DNA of 38,289 nucleotides from Betaproteobacteria bacterium (lineage in GTDB: Bacteria; Pseudomonadota; Gammaproteobacteria; Burkholderiales; SG8-41). Both the position numbers and the translations under genes were made by a program. Positions 8,480-17,300 of this stretch are shown here, one piece after another. Where the stretch lies: the NCBI GenBank assembly GCA_028292435.1, contig JAQGMI010000078.1, positions 1-38,289 on the forward strand, given 5' to 3'. Below the pieces are notes generated by a model, which was not told where the DNA came from, searched no databases, and saw nothing but the letters and a program-made list of their open reading frames with translations. Position 1 is the first letter of the stretch. The number at the start of each line of letters is the position of its first letter.

Positions 8480-10093
8480 GTGCCCAAGACAGCAGATATT
8501 ATTGCCGCCGCCTTATACGAAGACGGCGTGCGTTACGCGTTCGGCATTCCCGGCGGCGAAGTGCTCGAGTTGCTCGAAGCGTTTCGCAAGGCCGGCATCA
8601 AGTTCATCCTTACCAAGCAGGAACTCGGCGCCGGCATCATGGCCGATGCGACTTACCAGCTCACGGGCAAGCCCGGCGTGCTGGTCGCAACGCTTGGCCC
8701 CGGCATCACGAATACGACGACCGCGGTCGCGCAGGCGCTGCTCGATCGTTCAGCGGTCGTGGTGCTCACCGGTGAAATTGCGACCAGCCTCAAATCGATC
8801 TACACGCACCAGTTGATCGATCAGCAATCATTGCTGCGACCGCTGGTCAAGTGGACGACGACGATCGCCGCCAAAAACGCATTCGACGAGGTGCGCAAAG
8901 GGCTGGCGATTGCGCGCGCGCCGATGCCCGGGCCCGTGCACTTCAATGTGCCGACCGATGTCGCCGGCGCCGAACAGGCCGAATCACGCCGCTTCGCGCC
9001 TATCCCCGTGCGCACACTGCCTCGCCGCGAGGATCGCGCGCCAATCGAAGCATTGCTCAAGAAAGCCCGGCGGCCGCTTGCATTGGTCGGCGTCGGCGTG
9101 CAGCTCGACGGCGCCGAGCGCGAATTGAAGCGCTTCATTGAAGCATGGCGAGTGCCATTCATCACGACCTATAAGGCGAAAGGCGTGGTGCCCGAAGACC
9201 ACATGCTGTGCATAGGCGCGACCGGCTTAAGCCCTGTCGTCGACAAGCTTCAGATGGCGCACGTGCGCGAAGCCGATCTCGTTTTTACCATCGGCTTTGA
9301 CCCGGTTGAACTGCGCGCTGACTGGATTGCGCCATGGGATGAGAAAAAAGCGACGGTCAACATAGACCTCGTGCCGAACACGCACCACGTGTATCGCAGC
9401 AGTTACGAATATACGGGCAGCATCGTGGGTTGCCTAAATACGCTTGCACACGCCGCGCCAAAGCGCGCGCCGTCGCGCTGGCTCGATGTTGATCTCGACC
9501 GCTATCGCCGCACCGTGCAGCACGCGCTCGAGCACACGCCGGTTAAAGGTCTTGGTCCTTATCAGGTTGCGTTGGCGCTGCGCGAAGTGTTTCCGCGCGA
9601 CACGATTGCGACGATAGATACCGGCTCGCATCGCATCCTGATTAATCACGTGTGGCAGTCATTCGAGCCGCGCCGGCTGTTGCAATCGAACGGCCTCGGC
9701 ACGATGGGCTACGCGCTGCCTTCGGCAATTGCGGCCAAGCTCATGTTTCCCAAGCGGCCGGTGCTCGCCATGATGGGCGAGGCGGGGCTCGACATGGTGC
9801 TTGGCGAAATGGCGCTGCTCGCGCAGCACAAGCTTGCGTTGACGCTGGTCGTATTTCGCGATGACACGCTGTCATTGATCAAACTGAAACAGGAGCGCAT
9901 GAAGCTGCCGGAAACCGGCGTGGCGATGGGCAGCCCCGATTACGTGATGGTCGCCGAGGCTTACGGCGGCAATGGATTCGTCGTCAACAACGTGGCGGAA
10001 CTCAAGAAGGCCGCGCACGTTGCGCTCAACAGCAAGCGCTTCACGCTGATCGAAGCGCGCATCAATCCTGCCGAATACCGGCACCAAATGTGA
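8480..10093 (+). CDS. Thiamine-diphosphate-dependent enzyme, acetolactate synthase large-subunit-like
   Basis: I choose the GTG at 8480, about 9 bp after GAGGGGAG, because the protein then begins PKTADIIAAALYEDGV, the normal start of this family; the frame extends upstream without family similarity. The 537 residues have the three-domain layout of ThDP decarboxylases and synthases: PYR domain with the ThDP-activating glutamate E48 (TKQE), a central domain, and a PP domain. The cofactor motif is divergent. Where GDG...NN is expected I read GEAGLDMVLGEMALL ... VFRDDTLSLI, with GEA for GDG and DD for the paired Asn. So the family is clear but the reaction is not. It could act on a 2-oxoacid made by the dehydrogenase encoded in the same operon. 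It is the first gene of a rightward operon reaching 17915. Confidence 0.85.
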   Translation: MPKTADIIAAALYEDGVRYAFGIPGGEVLELLEAFRKAGIKFILTKQELGAGIMADATYQLTGKPGVLVATLGPGITNTTTAVAQALLDRSAVVVLTGEIATSLKSIYTHQLIDQQSLLRPLVKWTTTIAAKNAFDEVRKGLAIARAPMPGPVHFNVPTDVAGAEQAESRRFAPIPVRTLPRREDRAPIEALLKKARRPLALVGVGVQLDGAERELKRFIEAWRVPFITTYKAKGVVPEDHMLCIGATGLSPVVDKLQMAHVREADLVFTIGFDPVELRADWIAPWDEKKATVNIDLVPNTHHVYRSSYEYTGSIVGCLNTLAHAAPKRAPSRWLDVDLDRYRRTVQHALEHTPVKGLGPYQVALALREVFPRDTIATIDTGSHRILINHVWQSFEPRRLLQSNGLGTMGYALPSAIAAKLMFPKRPVLAMMGEAGLDMVLGEMALLAQHKLALTLVVFRDDTLSLIKLKQERMKLPETGVAMGSPDYVMVAEAYGGNGFVVNNVAELKKAAHVALNSKRFTLIEARINPAEYRHQM

Positions 10094-10100
10094 TGGACCT

Positions 10101-10559
10101 ATGCTGATCGACCGCATCATCGGTGCAGCGGCGTTATTGCTCGCAGCCGTTTATTTATACGCAACCTCGCAGATACCGACGCTCGAAATCGGCGACCCGC
10201 TCGGGCCGAAGGCATTTCCGGTTCTGCTCGGCATCGCGCTGATCGGTGCGGCAATTTTCCTGTTCATCGAAACGCTTAAAGCGGAACCCGGCCCCGCCGA
10301 CGCAGCGTCGCCGGGAAGCCGGCGCCACTGGTGGCTGCTCGGCGGCGTCGTCGTGTGGACGGCGCTGTATTTCGCGCTCTTCGACAAGGCCGGGTATCTG
10401 CTTGCGACAGTCGTCTACCTGCTGGTCATGATGGCGGTCTTCAATAAAGGCAAGTGGGTCGCCAACGTCCTGACCACGGTGTTGTGGGCGGTGGGCAGCT
10501 ATGTGCTGTTCGTCAAAATCCTCGGCGTGCAATTGCCCGTCGGCGTATTCGGATTCTGA
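10101..10559 (+). CDS. tctB: Tripartite tricarboxylate transporter small membrane subunit TctB
   Basis: The 152-residue protein has four predicted membrane helices, the first at residues 5-22, and the DPLGPKAFP segment typical of TctB after helix 1. TctB is the poorly conserved small inner-membrane partner of TctA in solute:cation symporters fed by a periplasmic Bug-type receptor. It starts 7 bp after the ThDP enzyme gene and is followed 5 bp later by tctA, the usual tctB-tctA order. Identity is supported by length, topology and neighbour rather than by strong motifs. Confidence 0.9.
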   Translation: MLIDRIIGAAALLLAAVYLYATSQIPTLEIGDPLGPKAFPVLLGIALIGAAIFLFIETLKAEPGPADAASPGSRRHWWLLGGVVVWTALYFALFDKAGYLLATVVYLLVMMAVFNKGKWVANVLTTVLWAVGSYVLFVKILGVQLPVGVFGF

Positions 10560-10564
10560 GCGCT

Positions 10565-12076
10565 ATGGACGTCTTCGGCCACATTCTTAACGGTTTCAAC
10601 GTAGCAATTCTGCCGATCAACCTCTGGTACACGTTCCTCGGCTGCTTCATGGGCACGATTATCGGCATCCTGCCCGGCATCGGGCCCGCCGCCGGCATCG
10701 GTCTGCTGATCCCGATCACGTTCGGCATGGATCCCACATCCGCGCTGATCATGATGGCCGGTATCTATTACGGCGCGATGTACGGCGGCTCGACGACGTC
10801 GATCCTGATCAACACGCCGGGCGAGGCGTCATCCGTGATGACTGCGCTCGACGGTTATCAGATGGCGAAGAACGGCCGCGCGGGCGCCGCGCTCGCCGTA
10901 TCGGCAATTGGCTCCTTCCTTGCAGGCACTTTCGGCATCGTCGCACTAACGCTGCTCGCGGTGCCGCTTGCGGCCATTGCACTCAAGTTCGGGCCCGCCG
11001 AATATTTTTGCCTGATGCTGTTTGCGCTCGCAGCCGTGTCGTCGCTGACCGGCAAGTCCGCGGCAAAAGGCGTCATCTCGACGGTGCTTGGCCTGATGGT
11101 CGCCACCATCGGCATCGATCTGCAAAGCGGCCAGCCGCGCTACACGATGGGCGTGCCCGAATTGCAGGACGGCGTGGGCTTTCTCGTCGTCGTGGTCGGC
11201 ATGTTCGCGATCGGCGAAGTGTTCAGCAATCTCGAAGAGCACATCAAGGGTAAAGCCGAGGTCATCCGGCTGAGCGGCCGGTTGTGGCTGACGCGGGAGG
11301 AGTGGCGGCGCTCGGTCATGCCGATCGTGCGCGGCGGCCTGATCGGGTTTTTCAAGGGCGTGTTGCCGGGCGCGGGCGCGACAATTGCAACCATGCTGTC
11401 GTACACCGTCGAGAAACGCATCTCGAAGACGCCGGAAAAATTCGGCACCGGGATGATCGAAGGCGTGGCGGGACCTGAAGCCGCGAACAACGCGGCAACC
11501 TGCGGCGCGATGGTCCCGCTGCTGACGCTCGGTATTCCCGGCTCGGGCGCAACCGCCGTGTTGATGGGCGCCTTCATCATGTACGGGATACAACCGGGGC
11601 CGCTGCTGTTCGAAAAGCGCCCCGATCTCGTTTGGGGCCTCGTCGACAGCATGTACATCGGCAACCTGATGCTGCTGATCCTGAACCTGCCGCTGATCGG
11701 CATCTTCGTGCGCATTCTCTACATCCCGACCGGCATCCTGCTGTCGCTGATACTCGCCATTTCGGCGATCGGCGTTTATTCGATCAACGGCAACACGCTT
11801 GAATTGCAGATGGCGCTGATGTTCGGCATCGTCGGTTATGTGTTTCGCAAAATCGACATACCGCTTGCGCCGATGGTGCTCGCACTCGTGCTGGGCGGGA
11901 TCATGGAGCAGTCGTTCCGGCAGGCGATGACAATATCCGGCGCCGATCCAAAAGTGTTCGTCGGCAGCGGCATCTGCATCACGCTGCTCGTGCTCGCGGT
12001 CGTGATGGTCTTGTTGCCCGTCGTGCTGCCGCGGCTGCGGGCGATGAAGGCGGGTCCCGAAGATCTCGATTCTTAG
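10565..12076 (+). CDS. tctA: Tripartite tricarboxylate transporter large membrane subunit TctA
   Basis: The ATG at 10565 gives a 503-residue protein, the normal TctA length, starting MDVFGHILNGF. It is a polytopic inner-membrane protein with the two inverted signature blocks of the family: GTIIGILPGIGPAAGIG near residues 30-46 with GAMYGGSTTSIL following, and KGVLPGAGATIATMLSY with GIPGSGATAVLMGA in the second half. TctA carries the substrate across the membrane by ion symport once a TctC protein delivers it. The gene lies between tctB and a metabolic gene set, so the imported compound is probably the substrate of the downstream enzymes. The matching receptor is likely the convergent tctC at 17933-18895. 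Confidence 0.97.
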   Translation: MDVFGHILNGFNVAILPINLWYTFLGCFMGTIIGILPGIGPAAGIGLLIPITFGMDPTSALIMMAGIYYGAMYGGSTTSILINTPGEASSVMTALDGYQMAKNGRAGAALAVSAIGSFLAGTFGIVALTLLAVPLAAIALKFGPAEYFCLMLFALAAVSSLTGKSAAKGVISTVLGLMVATIGIDLQSGQPRYTMGVPELQDGVGFLVVVVGMFAIGEVFSNLEEHIKGKAEVIRLSGRLWLTREEWRRSVMPIVRGGLIGFFKGVLPGAGATIATMLSYTVEKRISKTPEKFGTGMIEGVAGPEAANNAATCGAMVPLLTLGIPGSGATAVLMGAFIMYGIQPGPLLFEKRPDLVWGLVDSMYIGNLMLLILNLPLIGIFVRILYIPTGILLSLILAISAIGVYSINGNTLELQMALMFGIVGYVFRKIDIPLAPMVLALVLGGIMEQSFRQAMTISGADPKVFVGSGICITLLVLAVVMVLLPVVLPRLRAMKAGPEDLDS

Positions 12077-12110
12077 GTCCGCAGTCCGCTTTATTTCGAA
12101 AGGTTATCGA

Positions 12111-13148
12111 ATGCAATGCATTACGCTGGTTCCGGGCGATGGCATCGGCCCGGAAGTTACCCAATCGGCGCGCGAAATTCTCACTGCAGCCGGCGCCGCA
12201 GTAACTTGGGAAATCGCTGAAGCCGGCATGCGCGCCGGCGAAAAGACCGGCAGACCGCTCGCCGAGTCGGTCATCGAATCGATCCGCAAGAACAAGCTCG
12301 CGCTCAAAGGCCCGACCCAAACACCGTTCGGTGACCCGTACCCGGTGTATGTCGGCGACCGCGTTTATCCAAGCGTTGCAATTGGCTTGCGGAAAGAACT
12401 CGGCTTTTACGCCGCGGTGCGTCCGATCAAGAATTATCCGGGCGTTAAATCGCGCTACGAGAATGTCGATTTCATCATTTTCCGCGAAAACTCCGAAGAC
12501 CTCTACATGGGTATCGAGCGCATGGTCGATCCCGACACCGCCGAGGCGATCAAGCGGATCACGCGCGGCGCATCCGAACGTATCGCCCGTTTCGCGTTCG
12601 AACACCTGCGCAAACTCGGGCGCAAGCGATTGACGGTCGTGCATAAGGCCAACGTGTTGAAAATGACCGACGGCCTGTTCATGAAAGTCGCGCAGGACGT
12701 CGCGCGCGACTATCCGGACATGCAGCTCGACAATCGTGTAATCGACGCGCTGTGCATGGAACTCGTCATCAAGCCCGAGACGTTCGACGGTCTCTTGCTG
12801 CAGAACCTCTACGGCGACATCGTATCGGATCTCGGCGCGGGTCTGGTCGGCGGCCTCGGCGTCGCGCCGGGGGCGAATATCGGTAACGATTGCGCAATGT
12901 TCGAAGCCGTACACGGCAGCGCGCCCGACATCGCGGGCAAAGATCTCGCGAATCCGATGTCGATGATTCTGTCGGCGTTGATGCTGCTGCGCTACATAGG
13001 TCAGAACGACGTTGCCGCGCGCATCGAGAATGCGCTGTCAGCGGTACTCGCCGACAAGAAACACGTGACGCGTGACCTCGGCGGCACAGCCGGCACGCGC
13101 GAAATGACGAAAGCCATCGTGGACAAACTCAAACAGGAAGCAGCATGA
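12111..13148 (+). CDS. NAD-dependent isocitrate / isopropylmalate dehydrogenase family enzyme
   Basis: The 345-residue protein belongs to the beta-decarboxylating dehydrogenase family: PGDGIGPEV near the N-terminus, the substrate-specificity segment RENSEDLYMGIE, KANVLKMTDGLF, the metal-binding and domain-joining block YGDIVSDLGAGLVGGLG, and the NAD-side motif HGSAPDIAGK. The ENSEDLY form is closer to NAD-isocitrate or homoisocitrate dehydrogenases than to LeuB. The reaction is oxidation of a 2-hydroxy-3-carboxy acid and loss of CO2. Together with the LeuC/LeuD-type hydro-lyase in the same operon it makes a chain of isomerisation and oxidative decarboxylation. An AAAGG site precedes the ATG and the stop overlaps the next start (ATGA). 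Confidence 0.9.
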   Translation: MQCITLVPGDGIGPEVTQSAREILTAAGAAVTWEIAEAGMRAGEKTGRPLAESVIESIRKNKLALKGPTQTPFGDPYPVYVGDRVYPSVAIGLRKELGFYAAVRPIKNYPGVKSRYENVDFIIFRENSEDLYMGIERMVDPDTAEAIKRITRGASERIARFAFEHLRKLGRKRLTVVHKANVLKMTDGLFMKVAQDVARDYPDMQLDNRVIDALCMELVIKPETFDGLLLQNLYGDIVSDLGAGLVGGLGVAPGANIGNDCAMFEAVHGSAPDIAGKDLANPMSMILSALMLLRYIGQNDVAARIENALSAVLADKKHVTRDLGGTAGTREMTKAIVDKLKQEAA

Positions 13149-14203
13149 GCAGCGGAAAACGCATCGTAGTAGTCGGCGCCGGCGCGATCGGCGGATACAC
13201 AGGTTCATTAATGGCGCGCGGCGGCGAGGATGTCACGCTGATCGATCCGTGGCCCGAGCATGTCGAATACATTCGCGCGAACGGGATGCAGCTGACAGGC
13301 CTTACGCCCGCCGAAACCCATTCAATCAAGGTGCCGATTCGCCACGTCAGCGACGTGCAGCAGTTCGCCCGGGAAAAGCCGATCGACATCGCGTTCATCA
13401 GCGTGAAATCGTACGACACGGAATGGGCGACGCACCTGATCAAGCCTTATCTCGCACCCGGCGGGTTCGTGGTGTCGCTGCAGAATTGCATCAACGAAGA
13501 GCGCATCGCGGCCATCGTCGGCTGGGGCAAAGTGATGGGCACCATCGTCAGCCTGCTGGCGTCGGAATGTCATGCACCGGGGCACGTCAAGCGCACGATG
13601 CCGATGGGCGGCGATCACTACATCACCTATCGCGTCGGTGAAGTTCACGGCCGCGTCACGCCGCGCGCGGAAGAAGTTGCGCGCATCCTGAAGCATGCCG
13701 ACAGCTCGAAAGTGACGACTAATCTGTGGGGCGAGCGCTGGTCGAAGCTCGTGATCAATTCAATGCGGAATGGATTGTCGGCGGCGACCGGCTTGTCGGG
13801 CAACGAGCGCGACCTCAGTGAGGGTCCGCGCGACGTTTCCATTCGGCTCGGCGGCCAGGCTGTACGGGTCGGCCAGGCACTCGGTTTCCAGCTCGAAAAA
13901 CTGCAGGTGATGGACGCCGAGACGCTTGCGCGCGCCGGCGAGGGCAGTGCGGACGCGAAGGCCGAGATCGTCGATCAACTGGTCGCGCTGTCGAAAACCC
14001 GCTCCGAAGAGCAGCGCCCATCGATGGCGCAGGATATTTTCAAAGGCCGCCGCACGGAAACGGATTTCATCAACGGTTTCGTCGCTGCCAAAGGCGAAGA
14101 AATCGGCGTGCCCGCGCCGCTGCATGCGAGCATGAACGCGCTGGTCAAAAAGGTCGAGCGCCGAGAAGTCAAACCAGGTGCGGAGCTTTTGAAAGGTCTA
14201 TAG
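13145..14203 (+). CDS. Ketopantoate reductase family NAD(P)-dependent oxidoreductase (PanE/ApbA-like)
   Basis: The 352-residue protein starts with a Rossmann fold (VVGAGAIGG, residues 8-16) and has the PanE/ApbA C-terminal helical domain, with VKSYDTE, SLQNCINEE and the helix-start KLVINSMRNGLSAATG where the family has K-x(3)-N. Family members reduce branched 2-oxoacids such as 2-dehydropantoate to 2-hydroxyacids with NADPH. It is longer than housekeeping PanE (about 300 residues), and the catabolic operon suggests another 2-oxo- or 2-hydroxyacid as substrate. It is translationally coupled to the preceding gene by a 4-bp ATGA overlap and followed 3 bp later by the FAH-family gene. Confidence 0.85.
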   Translation: MSSGKRIVVVGAGAIGGYTGSLMARGGEDVTLIDPWPEHVEYIRANGMQLTGLTPAETHSIKVPIRHVSDVQQFAREKPIDIAFISVKSYDTEWATHLIKPYLAPGGFVVSLQNCINEERIAAIVGWGKVMGTIVSLLASECHAPGHVKRTMPMGGDHYITYRVGEVHGRVTPRAEEVARILKHADSSKVTTNLWGERWSKLVINSMRNGLSAATGLSGNERDLSEGPRDVSIRLGGQAVRVGQALGFQLEKLQVMDAETLARAGEGSADAKAEIVDQLVALSKTRSEEQRPSMAQDIFKGRRTETDFINGFVAAKGEEIGVPAPLHASMNALVKKVERREVKPGAELLKGL

Positions 14204-14206
14204 CTG

Positions 14207-15187
14207 ATGAAGATCATGCGCTACAGCCGTAAAGGCGAAAAAGCGTCGCAGGCGCGGCTGGGCGTGCTTGTCGCCAACGATATGATCGCGGATTTGCGCG
14301 CGGGTTATTCGCGTTACCTGATAGACGAAATCGGCAACGCCAAAGGCCGCGAACTCGCGGCCATTTTTTTGCCTGGTTACATTGCGCAGTTTCTACACGT
14401 CGGCGCACCGGCGTGGGAGGCGTTGTCCGAAGCCTACGGCTGGCTGTCCGACCTCGTGAAATCAGAGCCCGATGCGCTCGGCCTGACCGGGCATGAATTG
14501 TTCTTACCGCTCGCCGACTGTCGGCTCTATGCGCCGGTGCGCGGCAGCAAAATTATCGGCATTGGCCGTAATTACCCGAACTACACAAAGCACGATGGCA
14601 AGGAAGCCGGCCTCGTTCCCGCCGGCTTTATCAAAGTGCCGTCGTGCATCGTCGGCCCGGGCCGCGATATTCTGAAGCCGCATGCGACGCAGCAACTCGA
14701 TTGTGAAACCGAACTCGCGGTCGTGATCGGCAAGCAATGCAAGAACGTGCCTGAGGAGAAAGCATACGACGTGATCGCCGGATACACGATACTCAACGAC
14801 GTCACCGCCCGCGACGTCGGCAAACTCGAGCGCCAGGCGGGTCATACGCTGCTGGGCAAAACGTTCGACACATTTGCGCCAATGGGCCCGTGGCTCGTGA
14901 CCAAAGTCGAGATCCCCGATCCCATGAATTTACGCATCAGCACGCGGGTCAACGGCGACGTGCGTCAGGAGGGCAACACGCGCGACATGATCTGGTCGAT
15001 CCCGAAGCTGGTCTCGTACATATCGCAAATGACGCTGATGCCCGGCGACATCATTTCGACCGGTTCACCCGGCGGCGGCGCGCTGTCGCGTCCGGAATGG
15101 TTCCTGAATGCGGGCGACGTCATTGAATGCGAGATCGAAAAAGTCGGCATACTGCGCAATGCGGTCGTCGATGAACCGAGGTCCTGA
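14207..15187 (+). CDS. Fumarylacetoacetate hydrolase family protein
   Basis: The 326-residue protein has an N-terminal cap domain and a C-terminal FAH fold from about residue 105. The entry segment GIGRNYPNYTKHDGKEAG corresponds to the family GLNY motif, LDCETELAVVIG supplies the acidic metal ligands, and ILNDVTARD and GDIISTGSPGG are typical. Members hydrolyse or decarboxylate 1,3-diketo acids or act as hydratases on 2-keto-4-enoic acids with Mg2+. In this operon it probably acts on a 2-oxoacid breakdown intermediate, but the exact substrate cannot be read. It begins 3 bp after the PanE-like gene; an AAAGG site precedes the ATG. Confidence 0.9.
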   Translation: MKIMRYSRKGEKASQARLGVLVANDMIADLRAGYSRYLIDEIGNAKGRELAAIFLPGYIAQFLHVGAPAWEALSEAYGWLSDLVKSEPDALGLTGHELFLPLADCRLYAPVRGSKIIGIGRNYPNYTKHDGKEAGLVPAGFIKVPSCIVGPGRDILKPHATQQLDCETELAVVIGKQCKNVPEEKAYDVIAGYTILNDVTARDVGKLERQAGHTLLGKTFDTFAPMGPWLVTKVEIPDPMNLRISTRVNGDVRQEGNTRDMIWSIPKLVSYISQMTLMPGDIISTGSPGGGALSRPEWFLNAGDVIECEIEKVGILRNAVVDEPRS

Positions 15188-15224
15188 TCTCCGCCTTTCC
15201 AGGCTTTTCGGAGGAACCGTCTTG

Positions 15225-15854
15225 ATGCGCATCTTGCTGCTGGTTGCACTGATAGGATGGCAAGGCGCCGCGTTCGCGGCGCAGGGGTGTTCCGGCGCGA
15301 CGCCGCAGGCTAAGAGCGGCGAGATGCTCGTCGATTGGTACGATAATTTTATCCGGCCCTATCGTTATTTGCCGGCGAATGAAGCTATGCCGAAGAGCAC
15401 CAAGGCGGAAGTCGAAGCATTCATGGACAGGCTGGCGCCTTTCAACCGGCGCGCGTCGCTCGACCAGCTCGAGCTCGAACATCTGGTGCGGCAGGTCATG
15501 GCAGGTTATGCGAGATCGCCGGATTTTTCGAATATCGACAACGCCGCCGTGGAAAAACTCTACAAAACCGATTCGGGCGACAAGGTGGACTTTTCGCTGT
15601 TTTGCATCAGCCCGCGAACCTTGAACACACCGAACGATGCTTTTGGCGTGACCTTGTTTGGCGTCGTGGCTGACGACTGTCAGCACGTCGGTTTGCGCGG
15701 CCTCATTTTTACGAGCGTGCTGATCAACGGCAGCTCCAGCGGGCAGTGCAGGGGCGATCTGATTTCGTACAAGCTGTTCTCGCTGCCGCTGCAGGCCGGC
15801 GTCAACGAAGTGACTTTTGTCTGCGGTAAGGACACGGGCGGCTGCTCGCGCTGA
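15225..15854 (+). CDS. Small exported protein of unknown function
   Basis: I start at the ATG at 15225, which has GAGGA nine bases upstream and gives a clear signal peptide (MRILLLVALIGWQGAAFA, cleavage near AA-QGC). The mature protein of about 190 residues has six cysteines (in QGCSG, LFCIS, DDCQH, GQCRG, FVCGK, GGCSR), which suggests disulfide bonds in the periplasm. The middle is helical and charged and the C-terminal third is rich in beta-forming residues. I do not recognise a family. It lies between the FAH-family gene (37 bp gap) and the leuC-like gene (34 bp gap) in the same direction, so it is probably co-transcribed with the transport and catabolic genes. Confidence 0.75.
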   Translation: MRILLLVALIGWQGAAFAAQGCSGATPQAKSGEMLVDWYDNFIRPYRYLPANEAMPKSTKAEVEAFMDRLAPFNRRASLDQLELEHLVRQVMAGYARSPDFSNIDNAAVEKLYKTDSGDKVDFSLFCISPRTLNTPNDAFGVTLFGVVADDCQHVGLRGLIFTSVLINGSSSGQCRGDLISYKLFSLPLQAGVNEVTFVCGKDTGGCSR

Positions 15855-15888
15855 GCAACGCCGCCAGGGAAAAACGGAGACTTATCAC

Positions 15889-17298
15889 ATGGCCGCTCAG
15901 ACGATGTTCGACAAGATTTGGGGCCGCCACAAAGTCGCGGAAGAGGACGGCGAGCTGCTGCTCTACGTCGACCGCGCGCTGATCCACGAAGGCTCGTCGC
16001 ACGCATTCGCGGCGCTCGACGCGCAAAAGCGCAGCGTATTCAGGCCGCAACAAATCTTCGCGTTCAACGATCACTATGTGCCGACCACCGGCCGCGATGA
16101 AGGCGTCGACGGCATCGCGAATCCTGAGATTCGCAACATGGTCATCAATCTGGCGGCCTGCGCCACGCAGCACGGCATCACGCATTTCGGCATCGACGAT
16201 CCGCGGCAGGGCATTCTGCATATCGTGCCGCCCGAGCTGGGCATCACTCAGCCCGGTTTGCTCATGGTCGGCGCCGACTCGCACACGTCGACGCACGGCG
16301 CATTTGGCTGTCTTGCTTTCGGCGTCGGTGCCTCTGAAATGATGCACGTGATGGCGACGCAGACGATCTGGCAGCGCAAACCCAAAACCATGCGCATCGT
16401 GATCGATGGCGAACGCGGTTTTGGCGTAACGGCGAAGGACGTCATCCTCGCGGTGATTGCGCGCATCGGCGTAGGCGGCGCCACCGGCCACGTGATCGAA
16501 TATGCCGGGTCGACGATTGCAGCGATGAGCATGGAAGCCCGCATGACCGTGTGCAACATGTCGATAGAGGCGGGTGGCCGTGCCGGCATGATCGCGCCGG
16601 ACGCAACGACGTTCGACTACCTGGCGAACCGGCCATACGCGCCGTCCGGCTTAGCGTGGGATGAAGCGCTCGCGGCATGGCGAAGCCTGCCAAGCGACGC
16701 CGCCGCAAAATTCGACAAGGTCGTCGAACTCGACGCCGCCGGGCTCGCGCCGATGGTGACGTGGGGCACGAGTCCCGAGCACGCGTTACCGATTACCGGC
16801 AGCGTGCCCGATCCGCGCCATGCGCCCGATGCCGCCAAAAGCGCGGAAATCTCGGCGGCACTCGATTACATGGCGTTAAAAGCAGGCACGCCGGTCGCCG
16901 ATATCGCGGTAGATCGCGTATTCATCGGCTCGTGCACGAACAGCCGCATTGAAGACCTGCGCGCGGCCGCTGAAGTGGCGAAACTTGGCCGCGCCAAAGT
17001 CACGACCTGGGTAGTGCCTGGCTCGCGTACCGTGCAGCGCCAGGCCGAGCGCGAAGGGCTTGACCGCGTGTTCGTCGCGGCGGGCTTCGAATGGCGGGAT
17101 CCGGGTTGTTCGCTGTGCACCGCGATCAACGGCGATCAGTTGCAGCCCGGCGAGCGCTGCGCATCGACGTCCAACCGCAATTTCAGAGGTCGCCAGGGCA
17201 CCGGCGGCAGGACGCATCTCGTCAGTCCTGCGATGGCAGCGGCAGCGGCATTGACCGGTCATCTAACCGACGTGCGCGAATTGGCCCGGAAGGCGTGA
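15889..17298 (+). CDS. 3-isopropylmalate dehydratase-type hydro-lyase large subunit (LeuC-like)
   Basis: The ATG at 15889 follows GGAGA at good spacing and gives 469 residues, the standard LeuC length. The aconitase-superfamily features are complete: substrate and histidine loop GADSHTSTHGAFG, the [4Fe-4S] ligands C349 (FIGSCTNSR) and C407/C410 (PGCSLCTAINGD), and the arginine segment SNRNFRGRQG. LeuC with LeuD dehydrates and rehydrates a 2-hydroxy acid to its 3-hydroxy isomer. The location in a tricarboxylate-transport operon with an IDH-like dehydrogenase, without leuA or leuB proper, makes a catabolic isomerase as likely as leucine synthesis. It is followed 2 bp later by the leuD-like gene. 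Confidence 0.93.
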   Translation: MAAQTMFDKIWGRHKVAEEDGELLLYVDRALIHEGSSHAFAALDAQKRSVFRPQQIFAFNDHYVPTTGRDEGVDGIANPEIRNMVINLAACATQHGITHFGIDDPRQGILHIVPPELGITQPGLLMVGADSHTSTHGAFGCLAFGVGASEMMHVMATQTIWQRKPKTMRIVIDGERGFGVTAKDVILAVIARIGVGGATGHVIEYAGSTIAAMSMEARMTVCNMSIEAGGRAGMIAPDATTFDYLANRPYAPSGLAWDEALAAWRSLPSDAAAKFDKVVELDAAGLAPMVTWGTSPEHALPITGSVPDPRHAPDAAKSAEISAALDYMALKAGTPVADIAVDRVFIGSCTNSRIEDLRAAAEVAKLGRAKVTTWVVPGSRTVQRQAEREGLDRVFVAAGFEWRDPGCSLCTAINGDQLQPGERCASTSNRNFRGRQGTGGRTHLVSPAMAAAAALTGHLTDVRELARKA

Positions 17299-17300
17299 CG

